Below, piece by piece: positions 40,853 to 49,543 of a stretch of DNA of 62,957 nt. Origin of the DNA: JBGTFE01 sp036403235 (GTDB lineage Bacteria > Acidobacteriota > Blastocatellia > Pyrinomonadales > Pyrinomonadaceae); assembly GCA_036403235.1 (NCBI GenBank), contig DASWRI010000018.1, positions 1 to 62,957 on the forward strand, written 5' to 3'. The position numbers and the translations under genes were made by a program. Position 1 is the first letter of the stretch. Every line of letters begins with the position of its first letter. The notes beneath the pieces are model-generated. The model saw only the letters and a program-made list of their open reading frames with translations, was not told the origin of the DNA and searched no databases.

Positions 40853-42973
40853 TTACTGTTCCGTGGCGCGGGCTTTTTCTTCGCTCAAAATCGCTTTGCG
40901 CGAGAGTTTGATTTTATTGCCCTCTTTGCCGATGCATTTAACCATTATCTGCTGACCTTCTTTGAGCTCGTCGCGGACGTCGCGGATTCTGCGGTCGGAG
41001 ATTTCCGAGATATGCAAAAGCCCGTCAACGCCGGGAAAGATTTCGACGAACGCGCCGAAGTCAACGATTCGATTGACCGTTCCGAGATAAGTTTCGCCGA
41101 TTTCGGCTTCGGCCGTCAGCGCGCGAATGCGGTCAACCGCCGCCTGCGCCGCCGTTCCGTCAGCCGTCGCAATCGTCACCGTTCCATCGTCTTCGATGTC
41201 GATTTTCGCGCCGGTTTCTTCGGTTATCGAGCGAATCATCTTGCCGCCCGGCCCGATGACGTCGCGGATTTTATCCGGATGAATGGTGATGGTGATAATG
41301 CGCGGCGCGTAAGGCGAGATGTCATCGCGCGGCGCGGCAATCGCCTGCGTCATTTTATCCAAGATGTAGAGACGACCTTTGCGCGCCTGCTCCAAGGCTT
41401 CGGACAAAATCATCGCGTTGATGCCGCTGATTTTGATGTCCATTTGCAGCGCGGTAATGCCGTCGGCCGTTCCGGTAACTTTGAAATCCATATCGCCGTA
41501 ATGGTCTTCCGCTCCGGCAATATCGGTTAAAATCGCGTATCGATTGCCTTCCATGACAAGTCCCATCGCGACGCCCGCGACGGGGCGTTTAATCGGAACG
41601 CCGGCGTCCATCAGCGACAAAGTGCCGCCGCAGACCGAAGCCATCGAGCTCGAGCCGTTTGATTCGGTAATTTCGGAAACGATGCGAATTGTGTATGGAA
41701 AATCGCTTTCGTCGGGCAGCATAAACTGCAAAGCGCGGCGCGCCAGATTTCCGTGACCGATTTCGCGGCGACTCGTCGAGCCGAAACGCCCCGTTTCGCC
41801 GACCGAATACGGCGGGAAATTATAATGGAGCATAAAGCGGCGCTTGACTTCGCCTTTTTCCAAATCGTCCATAAATTGCTCGTCGTCTTTCGTGCCGAGC
41901 GTCGCCGTCACAATCGCCTGCGTTTCGCCGCGCGTGAAAAGCGCCGAGCCGTGTGCGCGCGGAAGCCAGCCGACTTCGCACGTGATGGCGCGAATTTCCG
42001 AGAATTTGCGCCCGTCCGGACGACGGCGATTGCCGAGAATGTCTTCGCGGAAGATTTTTTCCTTCAGGTGCGAGAAAACTTTTCCGGCCATCGAGCGTTT
42101 CTCGGGTTCTTCTTCCGGATAACTTTCGACCACTTCCTTTTTCAGCGCGTCAACCGCCGCATACGACGATATTTTGTCTTTTCCGGTCGTATCGAGCGCT
42201 TCGCGAAGACGGTCGGCGTAATTTTTCTCGATTTCGGAGATAAGATTTTCGTCCAGAGCCGGCGCTTCGAAAACTCGTTTTTCGATTTCCAGAGCCTTAA
42301 ACAACTCTTTTTGCCAGAGACACAGACGCTTGATTTCCTTGTGCGCGAGCATCAAAGCTTCGACCATAATCTGCTCGGAAACTTCGTGCGCTTCCGATTC
42401 GACCATGACGATTGCTTCTTCGGTTCCGGCGACGATTAAATTAAGCTGCGAATCGCGTCTTTCGTCATAAGTCGGGTTGACCAGATATTTTCCGTCGATT
42501 AAACCGATGCGAACGCCCGCAATCGGAGTTTCAAACGGGATGTCCGAAAGATAAAGCGCGCAGGACGCGCCTGTTATCGCAATCACGTCCGGGTCGTTGT
42601 CGGCGTCGGCCGAAATGACAGAGCCGACAATCTGCGTTTCAAAGCGATAATTGTCGGGGAAAAGCGGTCTGACCGGCCGGTCGATAAGACGCGCCGTTAA
42701 AACTTCCTTTTCCGACGGTCGGCCTTCGCGGCGGAAATAATTTCCCGGAATTCGTCCGGCTGAATATGTCGATTCACGATATTCAACCGTGAGCGGAAAG
42801 AAATCCAGTCCTTCTCTTGTCGTGTGGCCGCTGACGGCAGTCACTAAAATCATCGTTTCGCCGTATTTGACGACGACCGCGCCGTCGGCTTGCTTGGCGA
42901 CTTTGCCGGATTCGACCGTCAATTCCTTGTCGCCTAATTTGATTGATTCATTCAAATATTTTCTTTGTGGCAT
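40853..42973 (-). CDS. pnp: Polyribonucleotide nucleotidyltransferase
   Basis: 3'-5' RNA decay by phosphorolysis. About 706 residues from the ATG at 42973 (a longer frame to 43018 is unsupported). Two RNase PH domains (PLTVEYRESTYSAGRIPGNY; second with RDDISPYAPRI), a KH domain (GPGGKMIRSITEETGAKIDIED) and a C-terminal S1 domain (GRVDFGAFVEIFPGVDGLLHISEIS-like). GAGGAAT lies before the start. It follows rpsO. Confidence 0.97.
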   Translation of the reverse strand: MPQRKYLNESIKLGDKELTVESGKVAKQADGAVVVKYGETMILVTAVSGHTTREGLDFFPLTVEYRESTYSAGRIPGNYFRREGRPSEKEVLTARLIDRPVRPLFPDNYRFETQIVGSVISADADNDPDVIAITGASCALYLSDIPFETPIAGVRIGLIDGKYLVNPTYDERRDSQLNLIVAGTEEAIVMVESEAHEVSEQIMVEALMLAHKEIKRLCLWQKELFKALEIEKRVFEAPALDENLISEIEKNYADRLREALDTTGKDKISSYAAVDALKKEVVESYPEEEPEKRSMAGKVFSHLKEKIFREDILGNRRRPDGRKFSEIRAITCEVGWLPRAHGSALFTRGETQAIVTATLGTKDDEQFMDDLEKGEVKRRFMLHYNFPPYSVGETGRFGSTSRREIGHGNLARRALQFMLPDESDFPYTIRIVSEITESNGSSSMASVCGGTLSLMDAGVPIKRPVAGVAMGLVMEGNRYAILTDIAGAEDHYGDMDFKVTGTADGITALQMDIKISGINAMILSEALEQARKGRLYILDKMTQAIAAPRDDISPYAPRIITITIHPDKIRDVIGPGGKMIRSITEETGAKIDIEDDGTVTIATADGTAAQAAVDRIRALTAEAEIGETYLGTVNRIVDFGAFVEIFPGVDGLLHISEISDRRIRDVRDELKEGQQIMVKCIGKEGNKIKLSRKAILSEEKARATEQ

Positions 42974-42997
42974 ATATTCCTCATATATTTTTTCAAA

Positions 42998-43035
42998 CAA
43001 AAAACGGCAGGTGCTCACGCCGTGAAGCCCTGCCG
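42998..43035 (-). terminator. rpsO-pnp intercistronic terminator-like hairpin
   Basis: On the minus strand CGGCAGG (43035 down to 43029) pairs with CCTGCCG (43011-43005), an inner TCAC/GTGA helix lies within, and TTTTTT follows. It is 25 bases before the pnp start. In other bacteria the equivalent place is an RNase III site controlling pnp. Confidence 0.7.
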
Positions 43036-43167
43036 CCTTTCTAAACTATTTTTAGAAGAGCGATTCTCCTTTGGTTTTGCAATTTAATGCGCTGTCACGT
43101 TCAGCAATCGCAAGCCAAATTCTTCGAGAGAACCTGTATGTTAACGGCTCGAAGCAGCCATTTTTAA

Positions 43168-43234
43168 GTGAGAAGTGAGAAGTGAAATGTGAGAACTCTT
43201 TTTTATTTCTCACCTCTCATTTCCCACTTCTCAC
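43168..43234. repeat. Heptad hairpin, four GTGAGAA-type units per arm
   Basis: Left arm 43168-43195 and right arm 43207-43234 each hold four heptads. Heptad by heptad from the outside, matches are 7/7, 6/7, 4/7 and 7/7 (24 of 28). The loop is T-rich. It lies directly downstream of rpsO. Confidence 0.9.
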
Positions 43235-43239
43235 ATTTC

Positions 43240-43509
43240 CTATCTTCTCAATTTCAATTTTTCGATAATAGTGTGATATTCGCCAATATCGGTGCGTTTG
43301 AGATAATCGAGAAGCTTTCTTCTGCGCGAGACCATTTTAAGCAGGCCGCGACGCGAGTGATTGTCTTTTTTGTGAATTTTAAAGTGCTCGGTCAGTTCGT
43401 TAATACGCTGCGTCAAAAGCGCAACCTGCACCTGTGACGAGCCCGTGTCGTTGGTGTGTGTCTTGTAATCAGTAAGTATCTGTTCTTTTGTTTCTTTTGG
43501 TGTTGCCAT
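43240..43509 (-). CDS. rpsO: Ribosomal protein uS15
   Basis: 89 residues, complete. Begins MATPKETKEQILTDYKTHTND and contains LTQRINELTEHFKIHKKDNHSRRGLLKMVSRRRKLLDYLKR. It precedes pnp, the usual order. A heptad hairpin lies immediately after it. Confidence 0.97.
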   Translation of the reverse strand: MATPKETKEQILTDYKTHTNDTGSSQVQVALLTQRINELTEHFKIHKKDNHSRRGLLKMVSRRRKLLDYLKRTDIGEYHTIIEKLKLRR

Positions 43510-43572
43510 AAATTTAATGACTTAAAATAGTCTCTCCTTATGCTCGCAGTCGTAACCGCGAAAATTTTATTA

Positions 43573-43644
43573 GTCGATAACTGATAACCGGTAGTTGAAA
43601 GTTATTTGCAATTTATTATCCACTATCAATTATCAACTATCAAC
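43573..43644. repeat. Heptad hairpin, four TTGATA-like units per arm
   Basis: Left arm 43573-43600 (GTCGATA, ACTGATA, ACCGGTA, GTTGAAA) and right arm 43617-43644 (units complementary to GTTGATA, GTTGATA, ATTGATA, GTGGATA). Heptad matches 6, 5, 4 and 5 of 7. Located between accC and rpsO. Confidence 0.85.
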
Positions 43645-43647
43645 TTA

Positions 43648-44991
43648 TTATTTAAATTCTTCCATAAACTTGGTCGAAAAATCTCCCTTTTGAAATTTTT
43701 CGTCGTTCATAATTTTCAGATGAAGCGGAATCGTCGTTTTGATTCCCTCAATCGTCATCATTTCGAGCGCGCGCTTCATGCGGGCGATGGCGAGCTCGCG
43801 CGTGCGGGCGTGAACTATTAATTTCGCAATCATCGAGTCGTAATAAGGCGGAACGACATAGCCGGGATAAACCGCCGTATCGACTCTGACGCCCGGGCCG
43901 CCGGGAATGTTGAAGGCCGTAATTTTGCCCGGTGAAGGCGTAAATTTTTCCGGGTCTTCGGCATTAATGCGGCATTCAATCGAATGGCCAACGAACAAAA
44001 CGTCTTCCTGCGTCGCGCCGAGTTCTTCGCCGGCGGCGATGCGGATTTGATTGCGCACGATGTCGGCGAGCGTCACCATTTCCGTCACCGGATGCTCGAC
44101 CTGTATGCGCGTGTTCATTTCCATAAAATAAAACGAACCGTCTTCGTCGAGCAGAAATTCAAACGTTCCCGCGCTCGAATAGCCGATTTGCTTGCACGCA
44201 TTGACTGCGACCGCGCCCATTTGGTCGCGCTGTTCGGGCGTAATGACGGGCGAAGGCGCTTCTTCGAGAAGTTTTTGATGTCGGCGCTGAATCGAACATT
44301 CGCGCTCGCCGAGATGGATGCAGTTGCCGTATTCGTCGGCTAAAACCTGAATCTCGATGTGCCGCGGGCGCTCGATGTATCTTTCGATATAAACCGAGCC
44401 GTTTTTAAAAGCGGCCAGCGCTTCGGTCTGCGCCGTTTCGAGATTTATCGCCAAATCTTCTTCACGGCGAACGATGCGCATTCCGCGCCCGCCGCCGCCC
44501 GCCGCCGCTTTGATAATTACCGGAAACCCGATTTCCTTAGCCAGCTCGACGGCTTCTTCGGCCGATTCAATCGGTTCGGGCGAGCCGGGCAGAATCGGAA
44601 CTCCGGCGGCCTTCATCGTCCGGCGGGCTTCGACCTTATCGCCCATCATCCCGATAACTTCGGCGCGCGGCCCGATAAATTTTATATTGCAGTCTTCGCA
44701 GACTTTCGCGAAAGTTTCCGATTCGGCGAGAAAACCGTAGCCCGGATGAATAGCGTCGACGTTCGTGATTTCGGCCGCGCTGATGATTGATGGAATATTC
44801 AGATAGCTCAAGGCCGAAGGCGGCGGGCCGATGCAGACGGCTTCGTCGGCGTAGCGCACGTGCAGGGCGTCCTTATCGGCTTCCGAATGAACGGCGACCG
44901 TTTTGATGCCCATTTCCTTGCACGTCCAGATTATCCGGCAGGCAATCTCGCCGCGATTGGCAATCAAAATTTTGCGAATTTCTTTACTCAT
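43648..44991 (-). CDS. accC: Biotin carboxylase subunit of acetyl-CoA carboxylase
   Basis: Carboxylates biotin on BCCP with ATP and bicarbonate. 447 residues. ATP-grasp landmarks KAAAGGGGRGMRIV (P-loop-like) and QVEHPVTEMVTLADIVRNQI; NRGEIACRII at the start. It is paired with accB, the biotin carrier protein, and biotin synthesis genes lie in the same window. Confidence 0.97.
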   Translation of the reverse strand: MSKEIRKILIANRGEIACRIIWTCKEMGIKTVAVHSEADKDALHVRYADEAVCIGPPPSALSYLNIPSIISAAEITNVDAIHPGYGFLAESETFAKVCEDCNIKFIGPRAEVIGMMGDKVEARRTMKAAGVPILPGSPEPIESAEEAVELAKEIGFPVIIKAAAGGGGRGMRIVRREEDLAINLETAQTEALAAFKNGSVYIERYIERPRHIEIQVLADEYGNCIHLGERECSIQRRHQKLLEEAPSPVITPEQRDQMGAVAVNACKQIGYSSAGTFEFLLDEDGSFYFMEMNTRIQVEHPVTEMVTLADIVRNQIRIAAGEELGATQEDVLFVGHSIECRINAEDPEKFTPSPGKITAFNIPGGPGVRVDTAVYPGYVVPPYYDSMIAKLIVHARTRELAIARMKRALEMMTIEGIKTTIPLHLKIMNDEKFQKGDFSTKFMEEFK

Positions 44992-44998
44992 TCAAAAA

Positions 44999-45084
<86 letters not shown>

Positions 45085-45090
45085 TATTCT

Positions 45091-45660
45091 TTATTTCCTG
45101 ATACCGAAAAGCGGCTGGCCGTATTCGACCGGCTGACCGTTTTCGATGTAAATCTCGACGACTTCGCCGGACGTTTCCGCCTGAATCTCGTTCATCAGCT
45201 TCATCGCTTCGACGATGCAGACCACCGTTTCGGGCATAACTTTACTGCCTTCTTTGACATACGGCTCTTTATCGGGCGACGGGGAGCGATAAAAAGTACC
45301 GACAATCGGCGACGGAATCGTATACAAATCTTCCTTTGCTTCAACTGCTGTTTCGGCGGAAGCAGCTTGCGTTTCCGCTGTTGACGTCGGCGGCGCGCTC
45401 GCGGGAGCGGTTGCCGCCGGTTGCTGAAGCATCTGGTGAACAATCGGCGACGACGTCATTTTGCTCAGACGAACGCGTATATTTGCGTTTTCAAATTCAA
45501 AATCGGTAAAGCCGTGCTCGTTGACAAGCTCGGCCAGCTCGCGCAGCTCAGACATATTCAGCGAAGGTTGCGCTTCCCGATTTCCGCTTTTTTTTCTGCT
45601 GCGATGCCGGGATTGTTTGTTTTCCTCTTGCGCCCTAGCCGAACCTGTATTTTCGCTCAT
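45091..45660 (-). CDS. accB: Biotin carboxyl carrier protein
   Basis: 189 residues. A basic N-terminal part (about 1-35) precedes an Ala/Pro/Thr-rich linker and the C-terminal biotinyl domain with the attachment Lys in the EAMKLMNE motif (about 152). Paired with accC. A later ATG (MSELRELAEL) would drop the basic part; the longer start is kept because the region is still open and the spacing fits. Confidence 0.94.
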   Translation of the reverse strand: MSENTGSARAQEENKQSRHRSRKKSGNREAQPSLNMSELRELAELVNEHGFTDFEFENANIRVRLSKMTSSPIVHQMLQQPAATAPASAPPTSTAETQAASAETAVEAKEDLYTIPSPIVGTFYRSPSPDKEPYVKEGSKVMPETVVCIVEAMKLMNEIQAETSGEVVEIYIENGQPVEYGQPLFGIRK

Positions 45661-45681
45661 ACCGCCCTTGCTCCTTCTAAA

Positions 45682-46185
45682 TTATCCTTTCGCCGCCAAT
45701 TCACGCGGATTGTCAACCAATTCGATAACCGCCATTTCCGCATTGTCGCCAACGCGCCGACCAAGTTTGATAATACGAGTATAACCGCCGTTGCGGTCTT
45801 TGTAACGCGCGCCGAGCTCGTCGAAAAGACGCTGGACGGCTTTGACGCCCGCCGTTCTTTCGATTTTATCCTTCGGCTCGCCTTTTTTGCCGCGAAAACG
45901 GCTCTGCTGCGCCTTGAAAGTAGTATTTCCGGCGTGGAAAAATCTCGACGCCTGGCGACGCAGGTGAACTCCCTGGGCCGTCGCTTCGTCGCCGGTCAAA
46001 CCCTGCGCGCGACGCGCTAAAGTAATGGCTTTTTCGACAAACGGGCGCAGCTCTTTCGCTTTGTGAACCGTCGTCACGATATGTTCCTTTTCCGAATTGA
46101 TTAAGGAAGTTGCCAAATTGCGCAGCAGCGAAATACGATGCTCCGTCGTTCTGCCTAATTTACGATGTGCTTTTAAGTGTCTCAT
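45682..46185 (-). CDS. rplQ: Ribosomal protein bL17
   Basis: 167 residues from the ATG at 46185: MRHLKAHRKLGRTTEHRISLLRNLATSLI. The frame stays open to 46254 through the hairpin sequence, but that extension is coded by the repeat and is not part of known bL17. A C-terminal extension (VKAVQRLFDELGARYKDRNGGYTRIIK then VELVDNPRELAAKG) is near normal. Confidence 0.95.
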   Translation of the reverse strand: MRHLKAHRKLGRTTEHRISLLRNLATSLINSEKEHIVTTVHKAKELRPFVEKAITLARRAQGLTGDEATAQGVHLRRQASRFFHAGNTTFKAQQSRFRGKKGEPKDKIERTAGVKAVQRLFDELGARYKDRNGGYTRIIKLGRRVGDNAEMAVIELVDNPRELAAKG

Positions 46186-46198
46186 TTTTGTAAATGCG

Positions 46199-46256
46199 GA
46201 ATGCGGAATGCGCAATGCGGAGCTTATTTTTATTCCGCATTGCGCATTCCGCATTC
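46199..46256. repeat. 23-bp perfect heptad hairpin (AATGCGG word)
   Basis: Arms 46199-46221 and 46234-46256 pair perfectly around a 12-base T-rich loop, built from AATGCGG and AATGCGC units. It lies between rpoA and rplQ and covers the possible upstream extension of rplQ. Confidence 0.95.
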
Positions 46257-46260
46257 ATAA

Positions 46261-47277
46261 TTAATCCAAATCTCTTCCGCCCGAACCCGGAATCGGGTTG
46301 CCCTGCTCGTCAAAATCCATCCCGAAATCGAGTCCCATACCGTGCAGCAGGTCTTTGATTTCCGTCAGGGATTTTTTACCGAAATTTTTCGTGTGCAGCA
46401 TATCGCGCTCGCTGCGTTTAATCAAATCGCGAATCGTGCGAATGTCGGCGTTCTTCAAACAGTTGTATGAACGAACCGAAAGCTCCAATTCATCGACGTT
46501 GCGATCCAGTAAATCGTTGCGAAGAAGCGGCGGACGCGCGATGTCTTCGTATTTGTAATCTTCTTCTTCTTCCTCGAAATTGATGAAGATTGACATATGG
46601 TCTTTGACGAGCTTTGCCGCCAGACCGATTGAATCGTCGGGCTTGACCGAGCCGTCCGTCCAGACTTCGATGGTCAATTTGTCGTATTCGGTGTTCGAAC
46701 CCATACGAGTTTTTTCGACGTTGTAATTTACTTTCTTTATCGGCGTGTGAACCGAGTCAATCGGAATATATCCGAGCGAAAGGTCTTCGTCGCTGTTAAA
46801 TTCCGCCGAAACGTAGCCGCGACCCGATTTCAGACGCATTTCGATGCTGATGTCGCCGCCCGAACCGATAGTCGCGATATGAACGCTGTCGTCGAGAATT
46901 TCGACGTCGCCGTCGGCTTCGATGTCGGCGCTGGTAACTTCGCCCGCGCCTTTTTTGTTAATCGTTAAAGTCTTGGAGCTCTCGCCGTGCAGTTTAAAGG
47001 GAATCTGCTTGAGATTTAAGATAACGTCGGTTGCATCTTCGACCACACCTTTGATGGACGAAAACTCGTGCTCGACGCCTTCAATTTTTACGGCTGTAAT
47101 GGCCGCGCCTTCGATTGACGAAAGCAGAGCGCGTCTCAGACTGTTACCGATTGTTGTTCCGAAACCGCGTTCAAACGGCTGAGCGTAAAACTTCCCGTAG
47201 CGGTCGGTCAAAGTTTCCGATTCGACCTGCAAGCGGCTCGGTATTTGAAAATCTGTCCATTGATTGTTCTGTGTCAT
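46261..47277 (-). CDS. rpoA: RNA polymerase alpha subunit
   Basis: 338 residues. N-terminal domain with GFGTTIGNSLRRALLSSIEGAA, KKVNYNVEKTRMG, and a C-terminal domain (LELSVRSYNCLKNADIRTIRDL, then KNFGKKSLTEIKDLL). Position between rpsD and rplQ is standard. Confidence 0.97.
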   Translation of the reverse strand: MTQNNQWTDFQIPSRLQVESETLTDRYGKFYAQPFERGFGTTIGNSLRRALLSSIEGAAITAVKIEGVEHEFSSIKGVVEDATDVILNLKQIPFKLHGESSKTLTINKKGAGEVTSADIEADGDVEILDDSVHIATIGSGGDISIEMRLKSGRGYVSAEFNSDEDLSLGYIPIDSVHTPIKKVNYNVEKTRMGSNTEYDKLTIEVWTDGSVKPDDSIGLAAKLVKDHMSIFINFEEEEEDYKYEDIARPPLLRNDLLDRNVDELELSVRSYNCLKNADIRTIRDLIKRSERDMLHTKNFGKKSLTEIKDLLHGMGLDFGMDFDEQGNPIPGSGGRDLD

Positions 47278-47292
47278 ATTCGTTTTTAAAAA

Positions 47293-47368
47293 AGTTTCAA
47301 GTTTCAGGCTTCTGGTTTCAAGTTAAATTGTTTTCCAACTTGAAACTTGAAACCAGAAACTTGAAACC
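47293..47368. repeat. Heptad hairpin (AGTTTCA word)
   Basis: Left arm 47293-47324 and right arm 47337-47368, each four heptads plus four bases. Match per heptad: 6, 6, 5 and 6 of 7, with a 4/4 loop-proximal end. It lies between rpsD and rpoA. Confidence 0.92.
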
Positions 47369-47375
47369 AAATAAA

Positions 47376-48011
47376 TTACTTGCTGTAAAGCTCGACGATT
47401 AATTGCTCGTTAATATTTTGGTCAATATCTTCGCGGCGCGGCAAAGCCGAAACCGTAATACTTAAATCATCTCCGCCCGCCGCAATCCAGGCCGGACGCC
47501 CGCGACCGACAGCCGTCTGCCAAGCGCCTTCGACGTGCACGTTCTTCGTCGTCTGGTCTTTAACGGTGACGACGTCGCCGACTTTCACCTGAAACGATGG
47601 AATATCGACTTTACGTCCGTTGACTAAAATGTGTCCGTGATTGACTAGTTGGCGTGCCTGACGGCGAGAAGTCGAAAAACCGGAGCGGTAAACGACGTTA
47701 TCGAGTCTGCGTTCGAGAAGAAAAAGCAGATTTTCGCCCGTCACGCCTTTCTGGCGCAGAGCTTTTTCGAAATAATTGCGAAATTGTCTTTCAAGCACGA
47801 AGTAGATGCGCTTGACCTTTTGTTTTTCGCGGAGCTGCTGCCCGTAACCGGCCAGAACTTTGCGTCTGGCGGTCGCGCCGTGTTGTCCCGGCGGTTGTGT
47901 TCCGCGTTTTTCAATCGTACAGTTCTGCTTAAAGCACTTGTCGCCTTTAAGAAATAATTTTCCACCTTCACGGCGGCACAGACGGCACACCGCATCTCTA
48001 TATCTAGCCAT
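47376..48011 (-). CDS. rpsD: Ribosomal protein uS4
   Basis: 211 residues. Zn-binding type with CRLCRREGGKLFLKGDKC (cysteines near 9, 12, 26 and later CTIEKRG), then the S4 RNA-binding domain RLDNVVYRSGFSTSRRQARQLVNHG. It lies between rpsK and rpoA. Confidence 0.97.
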   Translation of the reverse strand: MARYRDAVCRLCRREGGKLFLKGDKCFKQNCTIEKRGTQPPGQHGATARRKVLAGYGQQLREKQKVKRIYFVLERQFRNYFEKALRQKGVTGENLLFLLERRLDNVVYRSGFSTSRRQARQLVNHGHILVNGRKVDIPSFQVKVGDVVTVKDQTTKNVHVEGAWQTAVGRGRPAWIAAGGDDLSITVSALPRREDIDQNINEQLIVELYSK

Positions 48012-48165
48012 AATTTATTTTTGTTGCTTCCGGGCGAAAATGATTTCGGATTAATTTCAATCCGTTAGTCGCTAAAATTCAAATCGACGCTTCATTTTCG
48101 ACGGAAAAGTTTACGGGATTTTTTAACTTCCCTTCTTCCTTTTGATAATTATTAAAATTTCAAAT

Positions 48166-48233
48166 ATTTGGATTCCGAATTCGAAATCGGAGTTGGAAAA
48201 AATCCGCACTCCGCATTCCCAAATCCGCATTCG
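48166..48233. repeat. Degenerate heptad hairpin, CCGCATT word
   Basis: Right part has CCGCACT, CCGCATT and ATCCGCA-like units in a 7-base rhythm; the left part (GGATTCC-like) pairs only in patches. Located between rpsK and rpsD. The rest of this 222-base gap is AT-rich with no ORF or clear promoter. Confidence 0.65.
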
Positions 48234-48635
48234 CTACACTCTACGGCGCTTCGGCGGTCTGCATCCGTTGTGCGGAACAGGCGTCGTATCGCGAATCGAA
48301 GTTACGCGAATTCCCGCGTTGTTGATGGCGCGAATCGCCGATTCACGACCGCCGCCCGGACCTTTGACGCGCACTTCACATTCGCGCATTCCGGCTTCGA
48401 TAGCCTTTCCGGCGGCTTCCTGCGCGGCCTGCTGCGCCGCAAACGGAGTTCCTTTTCGCGAGCCGCGAAATCCGCGCGCGCCGGCCGAAGATTGCGAAAC
48501 CAAATTGCCTGCCGTGTCGGTAATCGAAATCAGCGTGTTGTTAAACGACGCGGCAATATGAACAATCCCGACCGGAATATTCTTTTTCTCTTTCTTTTTG
48601 TAAGTCTTCTTACCTTTTGCTGCTGCTTTTGCCAT
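48234..48635 (-). CDS. rpsK: Ribosomal protein uS11
   Basis: 133 residues. VGIVHIAASFNNTLISITDTAGN and RVTSIRDTTPVPHNGCRPPKRRRV at the end are diagnostic. A Lys-rich N-terminus is normal. Confidence 0.97.
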   Translation of the reverse strand: MAKAAAKGKKTYKKKEKKNIPVGIVHIAASFNNTLISITDTAGNLVSQSSAGARGFRGSRKGTPFAAQQAAQEAAGKAIEAGMRECEVRVKGPGGGRESAIRAINNAGIRVTSIRDTTPVPHNGCRPPKRRRV

Positions 48636-48642
48636 TTTTTTT

Positions 48643-48708
48643 AGTAGTCGGCAGTCAGCAATCAGTGTTCAGCTTTTTCTGATTGCTGATGACTGACCGC
48701 TGGCTGCT
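48643..48708. repeat. Heptad hairpin (AGTAGTC/GGCAGTC word)
   Basis: Left arm 48643-48672 and right arm 48678-48708, four heptads each plus two to three bases. Heptads match at 4-5 of 7. Fills the gap between rpsM and rpsK. Confidence 0.85.
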
Positions 48709-48713
48709 TTCAA

Positions 48714-49097
48714 TTATTTCTTGCCCGGTGCCTTTTTCTTGGCAACGGCTGCCTTGCGCGGCCCTTTGCGGGTGCGCGCGTTTGTGCTGGTGCGCTGTCC
48801 GCGAACCGGCAGACCGCGACGGTGACGAAGACCTCTGTAACAACCGATGTCCATCAAACGCTTGATGTCCATCTGGACGCGTTTCCGAAGGTCGCCTTCG
48901 ATATCGCCCTGCGTGTCGAGAATCGTTCTGATACGAGTCAATTCGTCTTCGCTCAAATCCTTGATTTTCGCGTCGATGCTAATATCGGCTTCGTTCAAAA
49001 TCGCGGTCGCACGCGATTTCCCGATGCCGTAAATGTAGGTTAAGCCTATCTGCGACCTTTTATTGGGTGGTAAATCTACACCTGCTACACGAGCCAT
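48714..49097 (-). CDS. rpsM: Ribosomal protein uS13
   Basis: 127 residues. MARVAGVDLPPNKRSQIGLTYIYGIG and the C-terminal RHRRGLPVRGQRTSTNARTRKG are diagnostic. It is preceded by rpmJ and followed by the heptad hairpin. Confidence 0.97.
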   Translation of the reverse strand: MARVAGVDLPPNKRSQIGLTYIYGIGKSRATAILNEADISIDAKIKDLSEDELTRIRTILDTQGDIEGDLRKRVQMDIKRLMDIGCYRGLRHRRGLPVRGQRTSTNARTRKGPRKAAVAKKKAPGKK

Positions 49098-49118
49098 AAT
49101 TTCTCCAAAAAATTAAAA

Positions 49119-49232
49119 TTAACCCTGGCGCTGTTTGTGTTTCGGATTTTCGCAAATCACGCGCACAACGCCTTTCCGATGAATAATCTTGCACTTATCG
49201 CAAATCTTCTTTACTGAAGGACGAACTTTCAT
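49119..49232 (-). CDS. rpmJ: Ribosomal protein bL36
   Basis: 37 residues, too short for common ORF cut-offs. MKVRPSVKKICDKCKIIHR then VICENPKHKQRQG. The zinc ligands Cys11, Cys14, Cys27 and His32 are all present, so this is the zinc-bearing form. Confidence 0.97.
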   Translation of the reverse strand: MKVRPSVKKICDKCKIIHRKGVVRVICENPKHKQRQG

Positions 49233-49251
49233 TTCCTGTTTCCCTCTCTAT

Positions 49252-49473
49252 TTATTTGTACCGATACGTGATTCGCCCACGATTCAAATCGTATGGCGAA
49301 AGCTCGACCAGAACCCTATCGCCGGGCAGAATACGAATAAAATTTTTCCGCATCTTACCGGAGATGTGCGCCAAAACCTGATGCTGGTTGTTTTCAATCT
49401 CAACCTTAAACATCGCGTTTGGCAGAGTTTCCAGAACTACTGCCTGCACTTCTATCGCGTCTTCTTTTGACAT
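49252..49473 (-). CDS. infA: Translation initiation factor IF-1
   Basis: 73 residues. MSKEDAIEVQAVVLETLPNAMFKVE then HQVLAHISGKMRKNFIRILPGDRV and ELSPYDLNRGRITYR are family hallmarks of the OB-fold protein. Located between map and rpmJ. Confidence 0.97.
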   Translation of the reverse strand: MSKEDAIEVQAVVLETLPNAMFKVEIENNQHQVLAHISGKMRKNFIRILPGDRVLVELSPYDLNRGRITYRYK

Positions 49474-49543
49474 ATCTTACAGAATCAATACCATCCGTAT
49501 CGACAAACTGTTTATGTTATCTTTTTTCGGCTTCTTTTTCAAG

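Noticed and set aside
42974..43018. N-terminal extension of pnp
   Set aside because: It lies in the leader hairpin, whereas GAGGAAT precedes the ATG at 42973.
46186..46254. N-terminal extension of bL17
   Set aside because: It is encoded by the heptad hairpin and does not resemble bL17; the ATG at 46185 matches the family start.
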